Notes: generated from the letters alone by a model not told the origin. 53,114 bases of DNA from an uncultured Erysipelotrichaceae bacterium (GCA_902780395.1 CACZFH010000019.1:1-53114), one strand, 5' to 3'; counted from the stretch's first letter, positions 45,349-53,114 are shown. Numbers and translations: made by a program.

Positions 45349-45413
45349 GTACATATAGAGGCGAAAATACAAAGAAATTATGTGTAAAATTATTGAATAT
45401 AAATGTTATAACA

Positions 45414-45687
45414 AACTTGTGACCAGATTGGGTACAAGTTACTAATATGAATGATTAATTAACTTTGGCCCAAGTTGGGCCAAAGTTAGTGCAATATTTC
45501 CTAACTTCCCACCAACTTGAATGGAAGTGGGATAATTAAACTTTCTGACTAATGGTTCAAAAGATATGAAAGGTTTCTAACCAATTTGGAAAGAAGTTGC
45601 AATGTTAAATTTGAAGGAATAATAATTATTGCTTTGATTCTATTAATATTTAAAAAAACTAACTTTGTCGCAAGTGGCGACAAAGTT
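45414..45687. repeat. Array of six 27-nt palindromes with covarying arms
   Basis: Units at 45414-45440, 45461-45487, 45503-45529, 45539-45565, 45572-45598 and 45661-45687, each 27 nt with an odd centre. Consensus: AACTT-N5-CAA-N-TTG-N5-AAGTT, where the right N5 is mostly the reverse complement of the left N5. Left/right N5 pairs: GTGAC/GGTAC, TGGCC/GGCCA, CCCAC/AATGG, TCTGA/TTCAA, CTAAC/GAAAG, TGTCG/CGACA. Two copies (45461, 45661) are perfect or nearly so. Centre spacing is 47, 42, 36, 33 and 89 bp. Ends and centre are conserved, the middle varies but stays self-complementary. Function unknown. Confidence 0.82.
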
Positions 45688-45758
45688 AAAAAAATTTTAA
45701 ATAATATATTTTAATTTTAAGCAAATTATAATATTGACGTAATAATTTTAAAAAATAA

Positions 45759-45788
45759 AAAGTTATTACGATTGAGCGTAATAACTTT
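45759..45788. repeat. 12-bp inverted repeat overlapping the AAA gene promoter
   Basis: AAAGTTATTACG (45759-45770), 6-base gap, CGTAATAACTTT (45777-45788). A third CGTAATAA half-site is at 45738-45745. The right arm covers the -35 of the AAA gene, so an operator or attenuator is plausible. Shares AAGTT/AACTT ends with the array but has an even centre. Confidence 0.65.
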
Positions 45789-45814
45789 ACAAAAATATCA
45801 AAATGATATATAAT
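45786..45814 (+). promoter_or_regulatory. Promoter of the AAA/UPF0158/TPR-like unit
   Basis: TTTACA (45786-45791), 17-bp spacer, TATAAT (45809-45814), 19 bp before the ATG at 45834. Confidence 0.7.
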
Positions 45815-45833
45815 GTATAGAGAGGTGATTTAT

Positions 45834-47039
45834 ATGCTTTTAAGAGAAGATTATTTATCTAAAATTAGAGGATTCTATGATTCAGATTTAATTAAAATAT
45901 TGGTTGGTATAAGAAGATGTGGAAAATCAGTTATTTTAAATCAAATAATAGATGAATTAAAAGATAAAAGAAAAATAGATGAAGAACATATTATATTTAT
46001 TAATTTTGAATTTATAGAATTTGAAGATTTATTAGATTATAAAAAACTAAATAAATATATAAAAGATAAAATTAAAGATAATAAAATATATTATTTATTT
46101 TTAGACGAAATTCAGAACGTGGATAATTTTGAAAAAGTTGTTAATTCACTACGTGCTTCAATAAAAAATATAAGTATATTTTTAACTGGTTCTAATAGTA
46201 AAATGTTATCTGATGAGTTATCATCAGTTTTATCAGGTAGATATGTTTTATTTAATATTAATCCTTTATCTTATAAGGAATATGTTTCTTTAACAAAAAA
46301 AGATGGAAATGACTTAAATACTTTTTGGGACTATGCTAAATGGGGAGGACTTCCTAATAGATGTGAATTTACAAATGAGATAGATATAAAAAATTATCTT
46401 CATAGTGTATATGATTCTATTATTTTAAGAGATGTTGTAAAAAGATTAAATTTAAAGGATACAGTTTTATTTGATATGATATTACAATATTTAATTGAAA
46501 CTGCTGGTCGTGAATTCTCTGCCGATAATATTATAAAATATTTGGATAAAGAAAATAAGAAAATATCTAATGAAACACTTTATAATTATATAGATGCGTT
46601 ATGTAAAGCATTAATACTTAAAAAGGTATATAGATATGATATTGCTGGTAAAGGTGTATTAAAAACATTAAATAAGTATTATGCTACTGATTTAGGAATT
46701 GCTCAAATAAAAAATAATAATCCAGAATTTAAAAGTTATGTTGTTTTAGAAAATATTGTTTATAATGAGTTAATAAACAGAAACTACGAAGTATATATTG
46801 GTAAAACTAAAAATGGTGAAGTTGACTTTTTAGCAAAGAAAGATGGAAATATTAAATATATCCAAGTAACTTATGAAATGGAAGGCAACGATAATACCAT
46901 AGAAAGAGAATTTGGAGCATATAAGTCTATAGAAGATAATTATCCAAAATATGTTATTTCTCTTGATAAAATAGATTTATCTCGTGATGGAATCATTCAT
47001 CTAAATTTAATTGATTTTCTATTAAGTAAAGAGTTTTAA
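45834..47039 (+). CDS. AAA_14/DUF4143 ATPase
   Basis: 401 aa. N-terminal ATPase: Walker A GIRRCGKS (about residue 25) and Walker B YYLFLDEIQNVDNFE. C-terminal DUF4143 with YIGKTKNGEVDFLAKKDGNIKYIQVTYEME, a PD-(D/E)xK-like nuclease fold (Glu-Val-Asp then Gln-Val). Widespread accessory family of unknown role, often near defence or mobile genes. ATG 45834 after AGAGGTGATT; the longer frame from 45813 lies over the promoter. First gene after the palindrome array. Confidence 0.85.
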   Translation: MLLREDYLSKIRGFYDSDLIKILVGIRRCGKSVILNQIIDELKDKRKIDEEHIIFINFEFIEFEDLLDYKKLNKYIKDKIKDNKIYYLFLDEIQNVDNFEKVVNSLRASIKNISIFLTGSNSKMLSDELSSVLSGRYVLFNINPLSYKEYVSLTKKDGNDLNTFWDYAKWGGLPNRCEFTNEIDIKNYLHSVYDSIILRDVVKRLNLKDTVLFDMILQYLIETAGREFSADNIIKYLDKENKKISNETLYNYIDALCKALILKKVYRYDIAGKGVLKTLNKYYATDLGIAQIKNNNPEFKSYVVLENIVYNELINRNYEVYIGKTKNGEVDFLAKKDGNIKYIQVTYEMEGNDNTIEREFGAYKSIEDNYPKYVISLDKIDLSRDGIIHLNLIDFLLSKEF

Positions 47040-47121
47040 AATGATGTATTTAAACCGTTACAAAGTGTAACACTTATGGAAAATTATATATTATAGAAAT
47101 AAAGTAGTAGGTGATGTAAAA

Positions 47122-47532
47122 ATGATTAAATTATCTCAAGTAAGAGATGCATTATATGATGTTAGTATGGAAACAAGTTGTTATTTTAATATCAAAACAA
47201 ATGAAATATTGTGGCATTTTGATTTCAATGAAGAAGGATCAACATATACTGAAGAAGATGAATTTAATGATGATATTATTAGTATGTTTAATTTTTATAC
47301 TAAAAATGACTATGATATTATGCAAGACTTTATTAGTAATATAAGTAATAATTCATTAAGAAACGAATTATTTAATGCAACTAGAGGAAAAGGTGCCTTT
47401 TATAGATTTAGAGAAATAACTGATTATAATAGCATAACGGATGATTGGTATATATTTCGAGATAATGAATATAAGAAAATTGCTGAAGAATGGTGCAACG
47501 ATAATAAAATAGAATATGAAAAAGATTGTTAA
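47122..47532 (+). CDS. UPF0158-family protein
   Basis: 136 aa. The family ending is clear: DFISNISNNSLRNELFNATRGKGAFYRFREI and DDWYIFRDNEYKKIAEEWCNDNKIEYE. Function unknown; often beside uncharacterised accessory genes. AGTAGGTGATG upstream. Followed after 25 bp by the TPR-like gene. Confidence 0.78.
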   Translation: MIKLSQVRDALYDVSMETSCYFNIKTNEILWHFDFNEEGSTYTEEDEFNDDIISMFNFYTKNDYDIMQDFISNISNNSLRNELFNATRGKGAFYRFREITDYNSITDDWYIFRDNEYKKIAEEWCNDNKIEYEKDC

Positions 47533-47557
47533 AAAAAGAAAGTAGTAGGTGGAGTAA

Positions 47558-48445
47558 ATGGATAATAAATTTAATAATATGTTACAAGAATTTTTAAAGA
47601 ATAATAATGTTGAAAATATTGATGAAGCAAATGAAAAATTACAAGAGTTTATAAAAATGTATAATAATGGAGAAATAGAATATGAAAATACACCTCTAGA
47701 TGATGCATATGAAATATTAGAAGAGGCACAAAATGCAAAAACTGAAAAAGAAGCTATAAAGTTAGCTAAAAAAGCATATGAAAAATCAAAGGAATGTTTT
47801 GACGCAATTTTATTTCAATGTGATTTAGAAGAAAATGGAATAAGAAGAATGAAACTTTTAGATGATGGTTTAGAATTTGAAAAAAACAGATTAATAAAAG
47901 AAAAATATTTTGATAAAGAAAATATTGGACATTTTTATGGAATATTTGAAACAAGACCATACATTAGAGGATTGGTTATTAAAGCAGAGTATTTACTAGA
48001 AGAAGGAAAAATAAGTCAAGCAGAAAATGTATGTAGAGAAGTTTTAAGATTAAATGAGAATGATAATATGGGTGCTAGATATTTATTAATGGCAATATAT
48101 GCAACATTAGAAAAGGAAAACGATATGTTGAAATTATATAAAAAATATCCAGAAGAAGATTTAGAAATGATATTCCCTTTATTTGCTCTATATTATAAGC
48201 TTGGAAATGATAAGAAAGCAAAAGAATATTTAAATAGAATTGATAAATGCAATTCAAATTTTGTTAAATTTTTTAATGGCACTATAAAAGAAAGTAAAAA
48301 AGTTGAACCTGGATATTATAGTAGAGGTGACTCTTCTGAAATTTTTATGTATTTAGATCGTTATGATTATTTACTAATTACAATGCCAAAACTTCATGAA
48401 TATGTTATAGAAAATTTAATGAAGAATAAAAAGAGTAAAAAATAA
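47558..48445 (+). CDS. Tetratricopeptide-like protein, 295 aa
   Basis: Repeated helical pairs (for example AIKLAKKAYEKSKECFDAILFQC, YLLEEGKISQAENVCREVLRLNENDNMGARYLLMAIYATL, PLFALYYKLGNDKKAKEYLNRI) fit TPR-type scaffold proteins. The ETRPYIRGLVIKAEYL segment resembles a region shared with other accessory TPR/passenger proteins. Not a known enzyme. Likely works with the UPF0158 protein, given the spacing and the similar GTAGGTG-type ribosome binding sites. Confidence 0.65.
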   Translation: MDNKFNNMLQEFLKNNNVENIDEANEKLQEFIKMYNNGEIEYENTPLDDAYEILEEAQNAKTEKEAIKLAKKAYEKSKECFDAILFQCDLEENGIRRMKLLDDGLEFEKNRLIKEKYFDKENIGHFYGIFETRPYIRGLVIKAEYLLEEGKISQAENVCREVLRLNENDNMGARYLLMAIYATLEKENDMLKLYKKYPEEDLEMIFPLFALYYKLGNDKKAKEYLNRIDKCNSNFVKFFNGTIKESKKVEPGYYSRGDSSEIFMYLDRYDYLLITMPKLHEYVIENLMKNKKSKK

Positions 48446-48466
48446 TGGAATGATATAAAAAAGAGT

Positions 48467-48614
48467 CAGTTGGTTACAATTTGTCACCAACTGAAAAATA
48501 TAAGATGAATTAACTGGAGACAATTTGTCACCAATTGAGTTTGAAATATAAAGTCGGAACCGTGACAATTTTTCACACTTTCAAGACTGAAAATAAAATA
48601 GTTACATTTTGACC
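48467..48614. repeat. Right-end repeats: three 27-nt palindromes plus an attP arm
   Basis: Units at 48467-48493, 48511-48537 and 48556-48582 follow the same 27-nt plan with a CAA-T-TTG (or CAA-T-TTT) centre; left/right N5 are GGTTA/TCACC, GGAGA/TCACC and CGTGA/TCACA. Centres are 44 and 45 bp apart. About 38 bp further lies the attP arm GTTACATTTTGACC (48601-48614), which resembles the units' own GTTACAATTTGTCACC. The row could be extra recombinase or directionality-factor sites. Confidence 0.72.
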
Positions 48615-48640
48615 TATGCGAGGTGGTGAAGGAGCAGAAG
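48601..48640. other. attR: right junction of the integrated element
   Basis: The element arm GTTACATTTTGACC (48601-48614) is followed by GGTGGTG (48622-48628), after which host amidase codons resume (GAA GGA GCA GAA GTA). Joining this arm to that at 34274-34287 around the core gives a symmetrical attP. Confidence 0.85.
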
Positions 48641-49548
48641 TAGTTTATGCACTGAAGAATAATTCTATTTTAGCCGAAAAAATACTAAATAATATTGAAG
48701 AAAAGGGGCAAATTCCTAGAAAAATCTATCAAAGGAGATTACCAGAAAATCCTAATTTAGATTATTATTATATCTTAAGAGAAACCGGTAATACAACACC
48801 TCTGCTAGTAGAATATGGTTTTATAGATAATAAAGCTGATTCAATAAAATTAGACAAAAATATAGAAGAATATGTAGAAGGAGTAGTTCAAGCTATTGCA
48901 GAATACTTAAATTATCCTTATAAGCCTCCTAAAGAGGAACAAGCTAAAGACTCATATATTGTTCAAAAAGGAGATACTCTCTACTCTATATCAAAAAAAA
49001 TGAATATTCCAATAGAAACAATAAAAAAGATAAATAAACTAGATAATAATAACTTATCTATTGGACAAATACTTTACTTAAATGAAAAAGATAATCCAGA
49101 AGAAGAATATTACGTTGTTCAAAAAGGAGACACACTTTACTCTATTAGTAAAAAATTTCAAATGAAAATAGAAGAATTAAAAGAATTAAATGATATTTCA
49201 AGTGATATTCTTCAAGTAGGACAAGTACTAATTATAGATGACAATAAATCACCAGATAATAATCAAACCTACATAGTAGCAAAGGGGGATAGTCTATGGG
49301 GAATATCAAAGAAATATAATATCCCAATAAAAGAATTAATAGAGATTAATCAATTAGATAATTTGACATTGCAAATAGGACAAGAATTAATTATTCCTTC
49401 CTCAGAAAAAGATATTTATATTGTTCAAAAAGGAGATACTCTATGGTCTGTTGCTAAAAAAAATGGATTATCTGTAGAAGAATTAAAGAAATTAAATAAT
49501 CTGACAACTAATCTTTTATCTGTAGGCCAAAAACTAATAACACAATAA
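48616..49548 (+). pseudogene. Amidase 3' part with four LysM domains
   Basis: Rest of the gene begun at 33998. MRGGEGAEVVYALKNNS continues the INAGG of the 5' part, and TPLLVEYGFIDN carries the catalytic Glu of Amidase_3. Four LysM repeats (about residues 112-160, 168-208, 219-258, 267-310) with the YIVxKGDTLxSIxKK pattern bind peptidoglycan. An ATG made by the element sequence at 48616 opens the frame, but no ribosome binding site is seen, so expression is doubtful. The ancestral protein would have been about 400 aa. Confidence 0.92.
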
Positions 49549-49571
49549 AAAAGCATTAAATGCTTTTTTAT
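49549..49571 (+). terminator. Terminator of the amidase gene
   Basis: AAAAAGCATT-aa-ATGCTTTTTTA: 8-bp stem and T run just past the stop. Confidence 0.82.
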
Positions 49572-50980
49572 TTATAATATTTGTCATTTATAATAGTATT
49601 ATCATTTCTCTCAAAATCACTGAGCATATTATATAACTCATCAGTATTATTTGTTTGAATTAATTCAGTATATTCATTAATAATAGATTTAATTTCATAA
49701 TAAGTATTTTTATCAATTGATTTAAGATATTCTTCATACACTTTCAATCTACTTAATCGAATTTCACGTATTTCAGATAAGATATGATTAATAATAGTTT
49801 CTCTATCTCCCCTAATAATTAGTAAAGGATTGCTTTCTATTCTTTTAATAGACTCTATAAAACCCTTTTCTTTTTCTAATTCATAATTGATAAATTCAAT
49901 CTTTGCAGAGCTAAAATTGTTAATCATATGATTATTATTAGTAGTATATAAATATCGTAAAACAAGAGCAAATACTTCTTTTTGTTCTTCTCCAGCTTCC
50001 ATATATTTTTTTAATAGTTCTTCTTCTGGTAATAAAGAGAGTTTATTATCAGAAGTTTTTAAAAAAATATTTGGTATGATTCCGTATGATATTAATTCAT
50101 CAATAAATAAATAAGCCATTGATCTTACATCTTGATCATTATTTAAATAATCAATATAACCCATTAACTTTATAAAGTCATAATCATCGGTAATAAATAG
50201 TTTCATATCTGAACTATAAGCATAAGCAATGGCTTTATTTTCTTTAATAGAAACAGCTTTTTTAGATAATATATCAATCTCCGACTTTTTTTTAGGTGCA
50301 TATTTTTTATAAATTTCTAATGTTTCTTCATAGCTAAATTCATCAGCATCCATCTCAATAGGAGAAAACCAATAATTACATCTAGCGTGTTTTTCTCTAT
50401 TATTATCATAATCTGGAGTAATCGTTTCTAAAAAGTATGAAAAGGCCCGTGCTGTTAATAATCCATTACTTAGTTCATAATCTTGTTGATAATGTCTCAT
50501 TTCATGACATATGACATTAATAAAAGTCATTATTTCAAAAGAAGAATTACAAGTTAATTTCTCTCCATTCAATAATACTTTACCAAGCATACCATAAGAT
50601 CCTAATTCATCATCATCCAAATAATTACAAATAATTAAAGGAGGAATATCCATATCCTTATAGCCATCTTTGATATTTCCATTTTCATCATACTTCATTT
50701 TTTCAGTACATAAAAACATAGTAAAATGAGCTATGAATATCATTTCATCAGCACTTATATTATTTTTATTTATTATGTAACTATATATTAAATCAGTATA
50801 ATTTCTAACACTCTCTATTTTTACATTAGCTAATAAATAATTTAAAAAGTATCTTGTTTCCTCTTCTGACAGCTTATTACTTAAGTAGTATTCATAATAC
50901 TCTTTTAAATTAATATCTTCATTCATATTATTTGGAAAAGGACATCTTATAGAATCTTCTTGAAATACAAATTTACTCAC
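49568..50980 (-). CDS. Zincin-type metalloprotease-like protein
   Basis: 470 aa. HExxH as HEMRH (residues 159-163) within FINVICHEMRHYQQDYEL, then EMDADEFSYEE about 45 residues on, which could supply the third zinc ligand. No signal peptide or membrane segment from this start. The rest is helical, unknown. Not assigned to a family. ATG at 50980 with GAGGTGATTAGGTG upstream on the minus strand. It is divergent from the small gene at 51067. Confidence 0.7.
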   Translation of the reverse strand: MSKFVFQEDSIRCPFPNNMNEDINLKEYYEYYLSNKLSEEETRYFLNYLLANVKIESVRNYTDLIYSYIINKNNISADEMIFIAHFTMFLCTEKMKYDENGNIKDGYKDMDIPPLIICNYLDDDELGSYGMLGKVLLNGEKLTCNSSFEIMTFINVICHEMRHYQQDYELSNGLLTARAFSYFLETITPDYDNNREKHARCNYWFSPIEMDADEFSYEETLEIYKKYAPKKKSEIDILSKKAVSIKENKAIAYAYSSDMKLFITDDYDFIKLMGYIDYLNNDQDVRSMAYLFIDELISYGIIPNIFLKTSDNKLSLLPEEELLKKYMEAGEEQKEVFALVLRYLYTTNNNHMINNFSSAKIEFINYELEKEKGFIESIKRIESNPLLIIRGDRETIINHILSEIREIRLSRLKVYEEYLKSIDKNTYYEIKSIINEYTELIQTNNTDELYNMLSDFERNDNTIINDKYYK

Positions 50981-51038
50981 CTAATCACCTCTTATGTTAA
51001 TTATATCATCAAAAAAGTATAACGATTAATAATAATGA

Positions 51039-51044
51039 TATAAT
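51039..51044 (+). promoter_or_regulatory. Extended -10 of the 95-aa gene
   Basis: TGATATAAT (TG at 51036-51037), 23 bp before the ATG. Confidence 0.6.
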
Positions 51045-51066
51045 AAAAAAAGATAAGGTGAGTAGT

Positions 51067-51354
51067 ATGAATAACAATAATGAAGTAGTAATGAAGAATC
51101 TTACTATAACCCTAGAAAATGACAAAGAATCTTATGACATTACTATTTCTTCTTTTTTAAAAAAAACTATCATTCAAGATTTAAAATGTTTACTATATTT
51201 TGACTTAGATATGATAAATCAAGAAAAAAAGTTTAATATCAACAATATTCTAAGAGATAAAATAGTCTTAAATCAGGATTTACCAAATAATACACCTCCA
51301 ATAATTTCCTTGACAGTAGTAGATCAAAGTAAAAAATATCATAAAACCCCATAA
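51067..51354 (+). CDS. Uncharacterised protein, 95 aa
   Basis: MNNNNEVVMKNLTITLENDKESYDI..., with a C-terminal proline/threonine tail (NNTPPIISLTVVDQSKKYHKTP). Not recognised. Start at ATG 51067 after AAGGTGAG; GTG 51058 is possible. The end may be shortened: a coding-looking fragment follows. Confidence 0.5.
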   Translation: MNNNNEVVMKNLTITLENDKESYDITISSFLKKTIIQDLKCLLYFDLDMINQEKKFNINNILRDKIVLNQDLPNNTPPIISLTVVDQSKKYHKTP

Positions 51355-51475
51355 ATTTGAAAAAATTGATGATTGCTTATTTGAAATGATAAAAGAGCAT
51401 AGTGTTGATAATTACTCTGGAATATGGGATAACTTTAATAAGAACATCCTTTTGTTTACGATTATTCTTTTCTAA
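51353..51475 (+). pseudogene. Gene relic (about 40 codons without start)
   Basis: Reads KFEKIDDCLFEMIKEHSVDNYSG... with no start codon or ribosome binding site, to a TAA at 51473-51475. It overlaps the stop of the preceding gene in another frame. This may be the rest of that gene after a frameshift, or a decayed neighbour. Weak evidence. Confidence 0.35.
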
Positions 51476-51495
51476 GAAGAATAATATGTATATGA

Positions 51496-51501
51496 TATAA
51501 T
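51496..51501 (+). promoter_or_regulatory. Extended -10 of the DUF2779 gene
   Basis: TGATATAAT (TG at 51493-51494), 17 bp before the ATG. Confidence 0.6.
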
Positions 51502-51517
51502 TGAGATAGGTGATATT

Positions 51518-52996
51518 ATGAATTTATCGAAGTCAAGATATTGTGTAGGAATTAGATGTCAAAAAGAATTATGGCTTTCTTGCTACAAAGAAGAAGTAGC
51601 CAAAGAGCTAGATAATGATGTCATAATAGAGAATGGAAATAAAGTAGGAGAATTTGCTAGAGGACTCTTTGGTAATTATATTTTAATAGAGAATAATGAT
51701 AATAAAGAAAAAATGATTCAAGAAACAAAAAAATATCTGGCTAAAAAACCAAATATTATATGTGAAGCTTCCTTTAGTTATCTTAATAATTTTTGTTCAG
51801 TAGACATATTAAAAAACGATGAAGATGGAGTAGAAATCTATGAAGTAAAATCTTCCACTCAAAAAAATGAAATATATATAGATGATCTATCATATCAAAC
51901 ATGGATATTAAAAAAATTGGGGTTAAATGTCAAAAAAAGTTATTTAGTATATGTTAATAACAAATATATAAAAAAAGGAGAAGTAGATAGAGATTCTTTT
52001 TTTAAAATAGAAGAAATAACACCTCGACCAATGGAAGAAATAGAAGAAAATATAAAAAAATTAGAAATGACTATAAACAATAGTCAAGAACCAGATATTG
52101 ATTTATCAGTTAATTGCAAAAATAATAAGAAAGTATCATATGATTGTCCATATTTTCAATATTGTACAAGAAATCTTCCAACCCCTAATATTTTCGATGT
52201 TGGTTGGAAAACAACATTTACCAAAAAATTAGAATTTTACTATCAAAATAAAATATCTTATAGTGATATTCTATCAGAGGGAGGAATTAATCCTAAAGCC
52301 AATCTCCAAATGAGTTCAGAATTAAATAATTTAGGTCCTAAAATAGATAAAGATAGTATAAAATCATTCTTAAGCACCCTTACTTATCCTTTATATTTTT
52401 TAGATTTTGAATCATATCAAGTAGCTATCCCAGAAATAGATGGAACTCATCCATATCAGCAAATTTGCTTTCAATATAGCTTACATTACTATTTAGAAGA
52501 AAATAAAGAATTATATCATAAAGAATTTTTAAGTGACGATTATAATGGAAATCCTATGCGTGGACTATGTAAAAAATTATGTGAAGACATCCCTATGAAC
52601 TCCTGTGTAATCGTCTACAATCAATCATTTGAAATCACTAGACTAAAAGAGATGGCTGCTTTATTTCCAGAATATAGGACTCATCTATTAAATATCGCAA
52701 GTAATATAAAAGATTTATATCCAATTTTTAGGGATCAAGAGTATTATGTCAAAGAAATGGGTGGTAGCTCATCTATTAAAGAAGTACTACCAGCCTTATT
52801 CCCCAATGACCCATCATTAGATTATCATAACTTAAATCAAGTTCATAAAGGAGATGAGGCTAGTGAAGCTTTTCTATCACTTAGGACAAAGTCTAGAGAA
52901 GAACAAGAAGAATTAAGACACAATATGCTAAAATATTGTGAGCTAGATACATACGCAACTGTTAAGATCCTACAGAAATTAAATACTATAAAATAG
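51518..52996 (+). CDS. DUF2779-family protein, probable nuclease
   Basis: 492 aa. N-terminal NLSKSRYCVGIRCQKELWLSCYKEEV and VDILKNDEDGVEIYEVKSSTQ resemble a RecB/Cas4-like PD-(D/E)xK domain; CPYFQYCTRN has the cysteines often bound to an iron-sulphur cluster. The C-terminal half has LDFES, YNQSFE and YCELDTYA, the acidic positions of a DnaQ-like 3'-5' exonuclease fold. Role is unproven, likely nucleic acid processing or defence. AGGTGATATT before ATG. Confidence 0.82.
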   Translation: MNLSKSRYCVGIRCQKELWLSCYKEEVAKELDNDVIIENGNKVGEFARGLFGNYILIENNDNKEKMIQETKKYLAKKPNIICEASFSYLNNFCSVDILKNDEDGVEIYEVKSSTQKNEIYIDDLSYQTWILKKLGLNVKKSYLVYVNNKYIKKGEVDRDSFFKIEEITPRPMEEIEENIKKLEMTINNSQEPDIDLSVNCKNNKKVSYDCPYFQYCTRNLPTPNIFDVGWKTTFTKKLEFYYQNKISYSDILSEGGINPKANLQMSSELNNLGPKIDKDSIKSFLSTLTYPLYFLDFESYQVAIPEIDGTHPYQQICFQYSLHYYLEENKELYHKEFLSDDYNGNPMRGLCKKLCEDIPMNSCVIVYNQSFEITRLKEMAALFPEYRTHLLNIASNIKDLYPIFRDQEYYVKEMGGSSSIKEVLPALFPNDPSLDYHNLNQVHKGDEASEAFLSLRTKSREEQEELRHNMLKYCELDTYATVKILQKLNTIK

Positions 52997-53063
52997 AAAG
53001 CCAAAAAAAAAGCATTAAGAACTGGTTTGATAAATTTCTACATTAAATAAAAAGTTCTAAACA

Positions 53064-53097
53064 TGACTACATCGATAATTTATCGGTGTAGTTTTTA
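53064..53097 (+). terminator. Terminator near the right edge
   Basis: ACTACATCGATA-attt-ATCGGTGTAGTTTTTAG: 11-bp stem with one wobble pair and a T run. The 70 bases between the DUF2779 stop and this hairpin hold nothing else clear. Confidence 0.75.
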
Positions 53098-53114
53098 GTT
53101 TATTTTTGATTTTT

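Larger units (their letters stand above)
34262..48628 (+). mobile_element. Integrated 14.35-kb defence-carrying element, large serine recombinase type
   Basis: The element splits an amidase gene whose halves join in frame once it is removed. It encodes TnpV, HEPN plus type III restriction-modification, a retron, a helix-turn-helix protein, a large serine recombinase and an AAA/UPF0158/TPR-like trio. Ends carry a 7-bp shared GGTGGTG core with inverted attP arms. No relaxase, coupling protein or conjugation gene is seen, so it is integrative or at best mobilisable in trans. TnpV and the serine recombinase point to the clostridial Tn4451/CTn-like family. Confidence 0.88.

Noticed and set aside
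45414-45687. CRISPR array or ToxIN-type repeat array
   Set aside because: Units differ in sequence, spacing is irregular (33 to 89 bp), no Cas genes and no toxI-like identical repeats.
48616-48618. ATG at 48616 as a true start of an independent LysM protein
   Set aside because: It arises from element sequence, has no ribosome binding site, and the ORF begins in the middle of an amidase domain.
1-53114. tRNA or rRNA genes
   Set aside because: I saw no cloverleaf-like sequence with CCA-type ends or rRNA segments; a tRNAscan run would settle it.

Overview
The window is AT-rich (roughly 30% GC by eye) bacterial chromosome with Firmicutes/Tenericutes-type gene order, strong AGGAGG or AGGTGAT ribosome binding sites and extended -10 promoters of the form TGATATAAT. 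TGA is used as a stop (truA) and no gene reads through TGA, so the code is the standard bacterial one, not the Mycoplasma code. Ribosomal operon order, a zinc-type S14 (rpsN), a zinc-type adenylate kinase and the lack of rpmD and map between their usual neighbours suggest an uncultured, genome-reduced, non-sporulating Bacilli/Mollicutes relative (RF39-like gut lineages are my best guess; this is inference).

Region 1 (1-18.5 kb) is the S10-spc-alpha ribosomal supercluster, from a partial rplD to rplQ, followed by truA and rplM-rpsI. Three things are odd. The 5' end of rplE carries a deletion/frameshift, leaving a 12-codon mini-ORF and a TAATG restart. rpmD is missing. The slot between rplQ and truA, normally ecfA1-ecfA2-ecfT, holds two ATPase-like proteins that have lost catalytic residues and has no ecfT.

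Region 2 (18.7-34 kb) is chromosomal housekeeping and accessory genes: a hydrolase, a methyltransferase, HIT, GNAT, a P-loop kinase and a ZIP metal transporter. It also holds a very small type VIIb secretion locus (EssC, a YukD-like ubiquitin fold and two short helical proteins), a degenerate SpoIID-like protein, a zinc-dependent phospholipase C-like protein, an Abi_2 HEPN protein and a membrane-anchored HtrA protease.

Region 3 (34.27-48.62 kb) is a complete integrated mobile element of about 14.35 kb. It splits a cell-wall amidase gene (Amidase_3 plus four LysM repeats) into a 5' part at 33998 and a 3' part at 48616. The two junctions share GGTGGTG. Rejoining the element ends gives an attP with near-perfect 14-bp inverted arms, as expected for the large serine recombinase it encodes. 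The cargo is mainly anti-phage: a HEPN protein with type III restriction-modification (mod/res), a retron (structured RNA, small membrane protein, reverse transcriptase with NAxxH and ITG motifs), then an AAA/DUF4143 ATPase, a UPF0158 protein and a TPR-like protein. The element also carries tnpV, a helix-turn-helix gene and several tiny ORFs. No relaxase or conjugation genes are present. The most unusual non-coding signal is a family of 27-nt odd palindromes (AACTT-N5-CAANTTG-N5-AAGTT) whose variable halves covary. Six copies lie between the recombinase and the AAA gene and three more lie at the right end, next to an attP arm with a similar sequence.

Region 4 (48.6-53.1 kb) resumes the chromosome with the amidase 3' half, a zinc-metalloprotease-like protein on the minus strand, a small unknown gene with a gene relic behind it, and a DUF2779 nuclease-like protein.
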